Source of the DNA: Paenibacillaceae bacterium
Lineage (GTDB): Bacteria > Bacillota > Bacilli > Paenibacillales > NBRC-103111
Assembly (NCBI GenBank): GCA_029256185.1
Contig: JAQSYI010000027.1
Location: 62,001-126,000 of the forward strand
Direction: 5' to 3'
Length of the DNA stretch: 64,000 bases
This document shows positions 52,220 through 61,410 of the stretch, in pieces; within the stretch, counting starts at the first letter, position 1, and each line of letters starts with the position of its first letter. Under the pieces are notes generated by a model, which was not told the DNA's origin, ran no database searches, and saw only the letters and a program-made list of their open reading frames with translations. Made by a program: the position numbers and the translations under genes.

Positions 52220-52320
52220 TATAAATCATCCCCTTTTAGCCTTATTATTGTTCCACGCCTGCCCGCAAAGCTGCCGCCCGCCCCTTGCAGGACCGGCGGC
52301 CTCTTGCCGCTTATGCCGCT

Positions 52321-53865
52321 CTATTGGATGGAGGCAATAAACTCATTCATCTCCTTCACGTATTCCTCGCCGCCGTGCTTATACCAGTCAGCCAGCACCT
52401 TGTCGAAGTCCTCTACCGGCCTTTCACCGATCATGATCTTGGTAACCAGCTCATCCCAGGTCAGCTTGTAATCCAGGAAAGCCTGCTTCTTGGATGCCGG
52501 AGGCACATACCCCCGGTCCTGGGAGAAGATAACCGATTCCACCGCCTTATCCACCCAGGGCTTGATCATATCCCGTTCCTTCTGTGGCAGCGAGGGTGCG
52601 ATAAAGAAGTCCCCGTCCCGCGCGCGCCGGACCACGGACTGTCTCCAGGGAGCCTTCGCGTTGGGATCGTACACCTTAATCCCGTTCTCCACCTTGTAGT
52701 CCACGTTCTCCATGCCATAATATACATAGTCCCAGCCCTCGTCGGAGAGGAGCCAATCCATTACCTGAATAATCTTCTCCGGATGCTTGGCGGATTTGGT
52801 GATGCCCCATAACCCGTAAAGCGCCGTTCCCTGAGTCGCCCCCTGCACCTTGCCGTCCTGATTTTGGACGAACAGATAGGTCAGCTCCGCCTGGGGATTC
52901 AGTGCCTTCATCTCCGCCTCATTGCTGGATACGTGACCGGCAAAGCCTCTCAGCACGCCGGTAATCCCTTTTTTGAACCGCTGCAGGGCGGCATTGGAAT
53001 CGTTGACGGCCGAATCCGGGTCAAGCAAACCTTCCTTGTACAGCTTCTGCGTATAGGCGAGCAAGTCCTTGTATGCGCCGGAGGAGCGGTCATACTCCGC
53101 TGTCATATACCCGTATTCCCCCTTGGAGGGCTGCCAGCCCATGTATCCCCATTGGGAGCTGAGCACCGGGGTCAATACCTTGCTGCTGTTCAGATGGGCG
53201 GCAAAGCCGTAGGTATCCTTCTTGCCGTTGCCGTCGGGATCATCCTGGGTGAACTTCCGCAGAATCTCTGTGAATTGGTCGATGCTCACCTCATGGTTGT
53301 CAGGAATCTTGTAGCCCAGCTTATCCAGCCAATCCTTGCGGACGATAAAATGGTCGTTGCGGGCAATGGTTGTACGGGGAATCCCGTAGATGTTGCCGTC
53401 CTGCTTCACCTTCAGCCCTTCCAGGGAGACCTCATATGAATATTCCTTAATATTGGGGGCCTTCTCCAGGTAGCTGTTGAGCGGAATCACCATGCCCCCG
53501 TTCACGGCGTTGAGAAAGGTCGTATTAGTAGCGCCGGGGAAAAAGACAACGTCCGGATGATCTCCGGAAACCATCATCAGTTGAAGCTGCTCCTGATAGC
53601 CGCTGGAGGGGGGAACCGTAAACTCCAACTTGACATTGTTGGCCTCCTCCACCTTCTGAAAAAAGGCTTTGTCCGCCTCGGAAATGTTGGCGGTGGAGAA
53701 ATTGGCCATCATCTTAATGGTAACAGGCGCTTCCTTTACCGGCGCTCCTGTGGGAGAGGCGGCAGCCTCCGGCTCCGGCTCCGCAGAGCAAGCCGACAGC
53801 ACCGCCAACGCTGCGCCCAGGGCCGCAATCATCACCTGGCGTTTTAATCCAATTGTTTTTGTCAT
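52321..53865 (-). CDS. Extracellular carbohydrate-binding lipoprotein (ABC importer 3)
   Basis: 514 aa; lipobox AVLSACSAEPE; adjacent to two permeases. Confidence 0.9.
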   Translation of the reverse strand: MTKTIGLKRQVMIAALGAALAVLSACSAEPEPEAAASPTGAPVKEAPVTIKMMANFSTANISEADKAFFQKVEEANNVKLEFTVPPSSGYQEQLQLMMVSGDHPDVVFFPGATNTTFLNAVNGGMVIPLNSYLEKAPNIKEYSYEVSLEGLKVKQDGNIYGIPRTTIARNDHFIVRKDWLDKLGYKIPDNHEVSIDQFTEILRKFTQDDPDGNGKKDTYGFAAHLNSSKVLTPVLSSQWGYMGWQPSKGEYGYMTAEYDRSSGAYKDLLAYTQKLYKEGLLDPDSAVNDSNAALQRFKKGITGVLRGFAGHVSSNEAEMKALNPQAELTYLFVQNQDGKVQGATQGTALYGLWGITKSAKHPEKIIQVMDWLLSDEGWDYVYYGMENVDYKVENGIKVYDPNAKAPWRQSVVRRARDGDFFIAPSLPQKERDMIKPWVDKAVESVIFSQDRGYVPPASKKQAFLDYKLTWDELVTKIMIGERPVEDFDKVLADWYKHGGEEYVKEMNEFIASIQ

Positions 53866-53899
53866 TGCAGTGACTCCCCTTTCATGTTAGGTATTACCC

Positions 53900-54784
53900 T
53901 TACCCCTTCACAGATCCCAACATAATGCCTTTGACAAAATACTTCTGCATAAACGGATACACACACAGGATCGGTACCATCACAATCATAAGTGTAGCGT
54001 ACTGCAGCGTCTCCGGCATGACAAGCTGATTGGCCCGCTCCGCTAAATTCTCACCTCCTCCCGCAATTTCCATCATCTTCGCCCCCTGGATGATTTCCCG
54101 GAGAAACAGCATCAGCGGCCACCTGTCCACAGAACGGATGTAAATAATCGCATTGAAGAAATTGTTCCAATAGGAAACCGCACCGAACAAGCATAATGTG
54201 GCAATGATCGGCTTGGACAGGGGAACCACGATACGGAAGAGAATATATGGGTCGGAGGCCCCGTCAATGCGGGCAGCTTCCTCCAGCTCCTCGGGTATAT
54301 TCTCCATGAACGTCTTCATCAGAATCAGATTGAACCCGGAGAAGAGCATAGGCAGGATCAGAGCACCCAAGGAATCCAACAAGCCCAAGGTACGGATCAG
54401 ATAGAAATTGGGTATGAGGCCTCCGCCGAACAGCATCGTAAATACCACGAGCAGCATGAACAGCTTGCGGCCCTTCAGATGCCTCTTAGACAAGGGGTAG
54501 CCCGTCAGAATATACAGCAGCACACCCCCTGTCACACCCGTCACGGTAATAATCAGCGTATTAAGATAGCTGGACCATAGCACCGGATGGGACAATATTT
54601 CCTCATACGCCTCCACATTGAAATCCTTGGGCCATAGGAGCAGCGGATTATCCAGATAGGCCGTGTACGAGCTCAGGGAAACGGCCAGCACATTCAGAAA
54701 CGGGTACAGCATGGTTATACTAACCAGACAAATCAGGGCATAATTCACCCCGTCGAACAGCTCCAGCCTGCGCAACTTTTTCAT
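53900..54784 (-). CDS. Carbohydrate ABC transporter permease (LplC type)
   Basis: EAA loop LEEAARIDGASDPYILFRIVVPLSKPIIATL; QKYFVKGIMLGSVKG. Confidence 0.9.
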   Translation of the reverse strand: MKKLRRLELFDGVNYALICLVSITMLYPFLNVLAVSLSSYTAYLDNPLLLWPKDFNVEAYEEILSHPVLWSSYLNTLIITVTGVTGGVLLYILTGYPLSKRHLKGRKLFMLLVVFTMLFGGGLIPNFYLIRTLGLLDSLGALILPMLFSGFNLILMKTFMENIPEELEEAARIDGASDPYILFRIVVPLSKPIIATLCLFGAVSYWNNFFNAIIYIRSVDRWPLMLFLREIIQGAKMMEIAGGGENLAERANQLVMPETLQYATLMIVMVPILCVYPFMQKYFVKGIMLGSVKG

Positions 54785-54826
54785 GGCGCACTCCTTTTAC
54801 CGATTGAATTTCTTGCTTAATGTCTT

Positions 54827-55741
54827 TTACCAGATGGACTTTCCGCTTATCATCCGGGACACACGGTTGGAGGAGACCACCAACACGAACCCTACAATTC
54901 CCTTGAACAGCCCTACAGCGGTGGCGTACGACATTCTGCCTTCCTGCAGCCCGACCCGGTACGTATAGGTTTCGAAGACATCCGCAGTTTCATAGGTCAT
55001 GGGATTGTACAGCAGGAACACCTGTTCAAAGCCGTTATCCAGAATATGTCCCAGCTTCAGCAGGAACAGCACCACAATGGTAGCGGCAATGCCAGGCAAG
55101 GTGATGTAGATAATCTTCTGGATGCGCGACGCACCGTCCATAGTAGCCGATTCATAGAGGGTTGGATCAATTCCCGTCATGGCCGCCAGGTAGACGATGG
55201 TTCCCCAGCCTACCTCCTTCCAGATTTCCGCGCTGACCAGGATGGTCCGGAAGTATTGCGGCTTCAGCAGGAAGGCGATAGGCTCATGGCCGCTTGCCGT
55301 AACGAAGTGGTTGATGATCCCGGTGGACGGGGACAGGAAACTGGTCACGATGCCCGCCAGAACCACCCAGGAGATGAAGTGGGGCAAATAAATAATCGTC
55401 TGGGTCATTTTTTTGAATGCCAGATTCCTCACCTCATTGAGCATGAGCGCCATAATAATGGGAGCGGGGAACCCCCATATAATCTGGTAGACGCTGAGCA
55501 GCAATGAATTTTTCAGCACCCGGTAAAAATGGGAAGAGGTAAATAAGTACCGGAAGTTATCCAGTCCGATCCAGTCGCTGGCCCAGATTCCCTTCAGCAG
55601 ATCAAGCTCCTTGAAGGCAATGACAATCCCGAACATGGGAATATACCTGAAGATGAGCAAATAAGTCATTCCGGGAATCAGAAAAAAATACAGCCATTTA
55701 TTGCGGACCCAATATTTCGTGTCCAAAGAAAGCTGGCTCAT
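54827..55741 (-). CDS. Carbohydrate ABC transporter permease (LplB type)
   Basis: EAA loop LYESATMDGASRIQKIIYITLPGIAATIVV. Confidence 0.9.
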   Translation of the reverse strand: MSQLSLDTKYWVRNKWLYFFLIPGMTYLLIFRYIPMFGIVIAFKELDLLKGIWASDWIGLDNFRYLFTSSHFYRVLKNSLLLSVYQIIWGFPAPIIMALMLNEVRNLAFKKMTQTIIYLPHFISWVVLAGIVTSFLSPSTGIINHFVTASGHEPIAFLLKPQYFRTILVSAEIWKEVGWGTIVYLAAMTGIDPTLYESATMDGASRIQKIIYITLPGIAATIVVLFLLKLGHILDNGFEQVFLLYNPMTYETADVFETYTYRVGLQEGRMSYATAVGLFKGIVGFVLVVSSNRVSRMISGKSIW

Positions 55742-55890
55742 GCGCGTCTTTCCTCCTTCTTCTGTTCTAATGCTGCTGTCATATGTCCATTATAGAAGGA
55801 GGACAAGAACGAAAAAATCCCCCTGGATTTACATTTGGTAGGGGGATGGAAGCGTTTTTATAAAGCGTTTACAGCAGATGTGGGGTACAA

Positions 55891-57912
55891 TCAACCTTTG
55901 GTTGGAGCATCTGTACCTTGAGGAAGACGCATAACCACCACTGTCCCTTCCCCGATTTGGCTGAAGAGGAGCAGCCCGTATTGATCGCCGAAGATCAGCC
56001 TGATTCTCTGGTTCACATTGCTTAGACCAATATGGGAGTCCTCGGCAATCTCCATAGACTTCAGGCGTTCATTCATATCCGCCGCCATTTCCGGGGACAT
56101 GCCCGCGCCGTTGTCCCTGATTTCCAGCACAAGCTGCTTCTCCTCCTGATAGCCTCTGATGCAGATGATCCCCTTCCGGCGGGAGGGCTGCGTGCCATGG
56201 AGGATCGCATTCTCAATCAGCGGCTGCAGCGACAGCTTGACGATGGAGCAATCCAGCAGCTCCTCATCCACCTGCCACACCACCTCCAATTCCTCTCCGT
56301 ACCGGAGCTGCTGAAGATCGGTGTACAGCTTGGCATGCTCCAGCTCCTTGCGCAGGGGAATAATCCGCTCCCCGGTCATCAGGGCGAGCCTCAGCAGCCG
56401 GGACAGAGAATGGAGCATGACGGAGGCGTCGTTCTTGCCTCTCGCCAGACGAAGCACCTTCCAATTGATGGCCTCCAGGGTATTGTACAGGAAATGGGGG
56501 TTGATCTGGGCGTACAGCGCGATGGCCTGTGCCTTGTTAACCGCCTCATAGCGCCGTTCCAATTCCTCCTCCAATTGCTCGTTGTGGACCTTGGAACGGA
56601 GAATGGCCGAGGCGATATACCTCAGCTCATTGAGAGCGCCTTGATGCTTTCTGTCCTTCTCCCACCACCCTCGGGGATCGCTCCCGTTCTCCAGCAGATT
56701 ATGAATAGCCCGGATGGGCTGGTAGGCTGAGACGGAGATGAGAAAAGCCAGGACCAGACCGGAGGCGGCAGCAACCAGGATCAGGGTGGCGATAAAGGAA
56801 TTCAACTGGCTCTGTCTGGATTGGTACAGCATCAGGGGCTCGGCGGAGATGTAGACCCAGTCCTCAATGGAGGAGGCTGCTGCCGAGATAACCCGGTTGC
56901 CCGCGTCATAGGACTGGGCTGCTTCACCGGAGATGCTCCCCGTTTTCTCCCACAGCTGGGGCTCCACCGCTTCGAGAAACCGTCCTGCCCGCTCCTGCTC
57001 CTGGGCATACACGATCCTCCCGTTCCTGTTGACAATATAAATCTGCTGCTCCGGGGAATGCTTGCGCAGCAGCCGCTCCAGGTGAAAGACATCGATGGAG
57101 GCCGTAACCTGCCCTTGATTGCCATTCTCCGCCCCGGAAATCTCTCTCATTATGGGGATAGAATATGGCCCCTGCCCCACTGTGGATGCATCAAGACGCT
57201 CCGGCTCCAGGTCTGTGACCGCCGCTCCCGCCATCCCCCGCGTATCCTCCGGGCTGCCCAGATGCTCTGAAAGCGTCTGCCCGCCTGACTCTGCCTGTTT
57301 TGTCCCGGGACTCTCGTCCTCTGAGCGCGTCTTCTGATCCTCTGAGAGCGTCTTCTGATCCTCTGTGCGCGACTGCTCCATCCCTCCTGCCTGATCCTCT
57401 GACTGCATCTGCTCCGCCGGTCGTATCTGTTCTGACGCTCGCACCATATACTTGTCCGCGGTTCCGCCGCTGCTCTCCTGAATCATGTAATCGCTTTCGT
57501 TTAGCTTGATCTGAATGCCGCTTACGTAAGCATTGGTCACGATAGCTTGTTTCAACCCCTGCTGCACCCGCTGAATCTGGGAGATGGTGGCATAATCCAT
57601 GGGATATTCGATTTGTTCTTTGGCCAGAAGCGTCTGGACGTCGGCGCTATAGGCTAGCCGCAGCGTCAAACTCTGGATCTCCTCCATGATAATATCGATG
57701 GTATCCCTGATTCGCAGAAGCTCGCTCCTGCTGCTGGTGCGGATCTCCTCCCGCATCAGCGAGTCATTGTACTGAAATACAAGCAGATGAATCAATCCCA
57801 TGGGAACCATCAGCAAGAAGAAGATTTTCAGAAAGTTTTTAATAAACAGGCTGTTGAACTTGTAATTCTTGATATAAGACCACAAAGACGGCTTTCTGCC
57901 CACCCTGCTCAC
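55891..57912 (-). CDS. YesM-type sensor histidine kinase with repetitive extracellular insertion
   Basis: H-box LYAQINPHFLYNTLEAINW; N-box LQPLIENAILHG; DNGAGMSP. Track start at 58038 overlaps the upstream gene; GTG near 57912 preferred. Confidence 0.87.
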   Translation of the reverse strand: MSRVGRKPSLWSYIKNYKFNSLFIKNFLKIFFLLMVPMGLIHLLVFQYNDSLMREEIRTSSRSELLRIRDTIDIIMEEIQSLTLRLAYSADVQTLLAKEQIEYPMDYATISQIQRVQQGLKQAIVTNAYVSGIQIKLNESDYMIQESSGGTADKYMVRASEQIRPAEQMQSEDQAGGMEQSRTEDQKTLSEDQKTRSEDESPGTKQAESGGQTLSEHLGSPEDTRGMAGAAVTDLEPERLDASTVGQGPYSIPIMREISGAENGNQGQVTASIDVFHLERLLRKHSPEQQIYIVNRNGRIVYAQEQERAGRFLEAVEPQLWEKTGSISGEAAQSYDAGNRVISAAASSIEDWVYISAEPLMLYQSRQSQLNSFIATLILVAAASGLVLAFLISVSAYQPIRAIHNLLENGSDPRGWWEKDRKHQGALNELRYIASAILRSKVHNEQLEEELERRYEAVNKAQAIALYAQINPHFLYNTLEAINWKVLRLARGKNDASVMLHSLSRLLRLALMTGERIIPLRKELEHAKLYTDLQQLRYGEELEVVWQVDEELLDCSIVKLSLQPLIENAILHGTQPSRRKGIICIRGYQEEKQLVLEIRDNGAGMSPEMAADMNERLKSMEIAEDSHIGLSNVNQRIRLIFGDQYGLLLFSQIGEGTVVVMRLPQGTDAPTKG

Positions 57913-57940
57913 CCCCGGAATGATTATGCAATACCAGCGG

Positions 57941-58858
57941 CTAACGCAACTCCCGGTATTCGGTGGGCGTATGCCCGGTGTGCTTCTTGAACACCTTGTA
58001 AAAATGGCGGATATCCTTATACCCGACCGACTGGGCAATGCTGTAAATCTTCAGATGGGAGTTCTTCAGCAGCTCCGCCGCCTTCTCCATCCGGCAGGAA
58101 ATCAGATAATCACTGAAGGTCACGCCAGTCTCCTGCTTGAACAATCTGCTGAAGTAGACCGGATTGAGATAAATGAGCTCCGCCACCTGCTGCAGCGTCA
58201 GGTCTTCAATCAGATGCTCCTGGATGTGCTGCTTGGCCAGAGTGATGACCCGCCTCTCCGCCTCCTCCGGCACCCGTTCAGCCGGATTATTACCCGTTTC
58301 GTGCGGCAGTTCACTCTTAAGCCCAACAGCCTGCGCACGTCCCTCTGCTTGTCCCCTATTCCGGCCCGTTTCCGATCCCGTTACCCGAATCTTGTTGCAA
58401 TCCTTGCCCGTCTCATCCTCCTGCCCGTGCTCCTGCTCCCTCTCCCTCTTCCTGTCCCCCCCGTCTTTTTGCTCCCGCTCCCTGTCCAACTGGGATTTCA
58501 ACCGCCCCAGCACATGATAGACCTCATCCAGATCGGTAGGCTTCAGCAAATAGTCAAAAACCTGATACCGCAGTGCCTCCTTGGCCCATTCGAACTCCTG
58601 ATGGCCGCTGATCAGCACCACCTTGCAATCCAGTCCCCGCTCATAGATGAACCGGGCCAAACCTAGTCCGGAGACAAAGGTCATCATAATGTCCGCCAGC
58701 ACCACATCCGCATGATGGGAGCTTAAATAGGCTATTGCCTCCTCCCCATCCTTCAGCTTGTCGGCTACTTCAAATCCGTATTCCTGCCACTCTATGACCT
58801 CCGACAGACCCTCACGAATCGCCTTGTCATCATCGACAATTAACACCCGATATGCCAT
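57941..58858 (-). CDS. YesN-type response regulator (REC + AraC HTH)
   Basis: YRVLIVDDDKAIREGLSEVIEW; VVLADIMM; C-terminal LTLQQVAELIYLNPVYFSRLFKQETGVTFSDYLI. Confidence 0.9.
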   Translation of the reverse strand: MAYRVLIVDDDKAIREGLSEVIEWQEYGFEVADKLKDGEEAIAYLSSHHADVVLADIMMTFVSGLGLARFIYERGLDCKVVLISGHQEFEWAKEALRYQVFDYLLKPTDLDEVYHVLGRLKSQLDREREQKDGGDRKREREQEHGQEDETGKDCNKIRVTGSETGRNRGQAEGRAQAVGLKSELPHETGNNPAERVPEEAERRVITLAKQHIQEHLIEDLTLQQVAELIYLNPVYFSRLFKQETGVTFSDYLISCRMEKAAELLKNSHLKIYSIAQSVGYKDIRHFYKVFKKHTGHTPTEYRELR

Positions 58859-59437
58859 GATCAGCCCCCTCTTTGCAGTATCTTCATACTAACAAAGTGC
58901 ATTTGTCTAGTAAATAATGAAAATTGCAAAAAGGGAGATTTAGGCATGCCGCGGGTAGGTGAAGTTTATACTCCGTATGGGGGGCGGGCTTCTGCCTAAT
59001 GCTGCCGTTTAGAATTTCTGTCCCTGGGCGAGATACATGCATACTTACTTAAATGCATACATAGCGTTCACACCAAATGGACATTTAAGCGATTTTGTCT
59101 TTTAGAGCGTGGACACGGCAGCAGACTTGCTTGTCGTATTTATCAGCGACCCATTTACAATATATAGTGGATGCATGTCGGCATTGACACCAGATATAGC
59201 ATTGTATTTTAAATTGCCTCTTGCCTTGCACTACTTCTACCCGTGTCCACTTTCCTACGGACATTTTTCGCGATTTGTCCACTGCATAAAAACAAAGCCG
59301 AATTGCTGATCTCAAGCGGAGAGCCGGGTCATGTCCATTCCTTTTTTGACAGCCGCCTTGCACGGAAGCATAGTAATATTTACAGTGCCTAGGTCGACCA
59401 ACTCCGCTTCTGGCGGAATAAGATCCGGTCCCGCGTT

Positions 59438-59867
59438 ATTTCTATCCACACTCCCGTACGGGGAGTGATATACTTTGTAACGCTGGAAAAATATGAACAT
59501 CCTGTTTTTCAATCCACGCTCCCGCGCAGAGAGCGACCCGCATCCTGATCAACGAGGCCGTGGAGCTGAAGTTTCAATCCACGCTCCCGTACGGGGAGCG
59601 ACCAGTAACGGAGAGTGTCGCCACGGTCCGACTTGTCGTTTCAATCCACGCTCCCGTACGGGGAGCGACCCGGGACTGCTTCGATAATCGGCTCTAGTGC
59701 AGGTTTCAATCCACGCTCCCGTACGGGGAGCGACCAGCCGCGGAGAGCGTTCCGTCTGCGCTAAGACGCGTTTCAATCCACGCTCCCGTACGGGGAGCGA
59801 CTCTCTTCAATGGCAGCCTCGCTGGCGATCTCGACGTTTCAATCCACGCTCCCGTACGGGGAGCGAC
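59438..59867 (-). CRISPR. CRISPR array 1, type I-C-like repeat (GTCGCTCCCCGTACGGGAGCGTGGATTGAAAC on minus strand)
   Basis: Five identical 32-bp repeats at 59571-59602, 59638-59669, 59703-59734, 59770-59801, 59836-59867, plus degenerate repeats at 59438-59469 and 59506-59537; spacers 33-36 nt. Confidence 0.97.
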
Positions 59868-60060
59868 AGCATGCACCGCAAAGCCTTGTGGTTCAAGGCT
59901 TTGCGGGCTTATTTCCGCGAACCTATCTTTTGCAACTGCTAGAGATAGTTTACCATAACCAAAAACCACCTGTAAACCCAGTACTGGCGCGGATCGCGAA
60001 CCTCCCAGAGATTTTATGTGAGCTTGAGGTTCGCGGAAATAATCTGGCTATCGATCATGT
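59868..60060 (-). promoter_or_regulatory. CRISPR array 1 leader
   Basis: Lies on the intact-repeat side, opposite the degenerate trailer repeats; homologous to the sequence next to array 2. Confidence 0.75.
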
Positions 60061-60186
60061 GGCTCAATGCCTATTTGAGTTTCTTCAACTACCTCGTATC
60101 CACGCGCTCAATTATACCCAAAAACAAAATTCATTTGGCGATTGGGGCCTGCTGTGCCAATACAATTTGCGGACCAGCAGCTCCGA

Positions 60187-60384
60187 CTAATTTGATCGCC
60201 GAAGCCATTTAATCTCTTGCTGATACCACTTCCCAGAGAAAGTGTATCCAATTCGACTGTACTCTGAAAGGAGCAACTTTTTTCGAAAGGAAAGAGCCAC
60301 GGCTAAGGCCCCATATAATGTCTCTTCCCTGTCTATATTGTTAACCCTGTTTCCGATTTGTTTAGCCCAATGATCCATTTTCAC
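60187..60384 (-). CDS. Hypothetical small protein downstream of the HepT remnant
   Basis: 65 aa; ATG overlaps the 3' end of the hepT-like frame, same strand. Confidence 0.4.
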   Translation of the reverse strand: MKMDHWAKQIGNRVNNIDREETLYGALAVALSFRKKLLLSEYSRIGYTFSGKWYQQEIKWLRRSN

Positions 60385-60778
60385 TTTTATACAAGCTTCT
60401 CACTAGTGCTACAAATTGGTGAAAATCGTCAAGATGGTTATCAATAATACTTTGTACAATCGGGATTTGAACAGATCTGTAATCGTGAGCAGCTATGTTG
60501 CGGAAACCAACCATGGCCTTTAAATTCCGGTTCAACTCTGCGGGGATGATCATCTTCTGATGAATCAAGTCAAAAGCATCTCGGCTGCTTTGGGGAATGC
60601 CCAACTGGTTCTCGGATACCAAGTGCATGGCTAAATCAATGCATGCTTCACATACCCGCTGCAAATTCAGAATAATCGAATCTTACTTGGTCAGGTTAAG
60701 TAAATGTGCAGGGTCATTTCCATATTCCTCAAGGATTCGTCTAACGCACCGGAGAATAGTTTCAGTTTTATTGAGCAG
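60362..60778 (-). pseudogene. HepT-like HEPN toxin, interrupted by in-frame TAA and lacking a standard start codon
   Basis: Continuous frame TNQDILLNKTETILRCVRRILEEYGNDPAHLLNLTK*DSIILNLQRVCEACIDLAMH...RNIAAHDY; TAA at 60683-60685; RX4HXY motif retained. Confidence 0.8.
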
Positions 60779-61202
60779 AATGTCCTGATTCGTTGTAACC
60801 CCCTCCTTCTGGCGGATTAATCCTACGGAGTACCTGTTGCCGTTCCTCATTTAACCTGGCATATTCCTTCAAAGCGTACATATACGCAGACTTTCTGGAG
60901 AATTCATCTTTTTCAAATAAAACAATGCCATATTCCACAATCTGTGCTTTAAAAACAGAACTTGCCTCCTGAAAATGAACCAAGTCCACTTCCCGTCCCA
61001 GCTTATCCGCAAGCCGCTGAGAGAGCATAGAAATGTCATATGGGGAAGTCCTGGAATTGCTCATATAGGCAATATCAATATCACTGTCAGCCCGAAGCCG
61101 GTCCTGCGCGGCGGAGCCAAACAATATAACTGCATAAGCATCCGTATATTCTTATAGAACATTGATGATAGTTTCCTTCTGTTCCTCTGATAAACCAGAC
61201 AT
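60768..61202 (-). pseudogene. MntA-like minimal nucleotidyltransferase antitoxin, interrupted by in-frame TAA
   Basis: Continuous frame MSGLSEEQKETIINVL*EYTDAYAVILFGSAAQDRLRADSDIDIAY; TAA at 61152-61154; GSX10DXD motif retained downstream. Confidence 0.8.
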
Positions 61203-61410
61203 TGATAACCATCCCCTTACTAAAAAATATACGTAGAGTTGCAGCTACCATTGTGCAGTTTATTGAAACTAAGGAGTTGAAATGACTTCTTTTTCTGGAT
61301 CATGAACGAGATTCTGACTTTACAGAACCTAGCTTTCGTTAAATATGGCTATGTTCGTTCTTAATGTTGATTACCAGCCAAACATATAGCCACCCTGCAA
61401 GCGCGGTTTA

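Noticed and set aside
59603-59769. Similar beginnings of two array 1 spacers (CAGnnnCGGAGAGnGT)
   Set aside because: Only about a dozen shared positions; probably coincidence without a target search.
59549-59969. ORFs across CRISPR array 1 (VAPRTGAWIET repeats and plus-strand counterparts)
   Set aside because: Translations of CRISPR repeats and spacers; no independent coding evidence.
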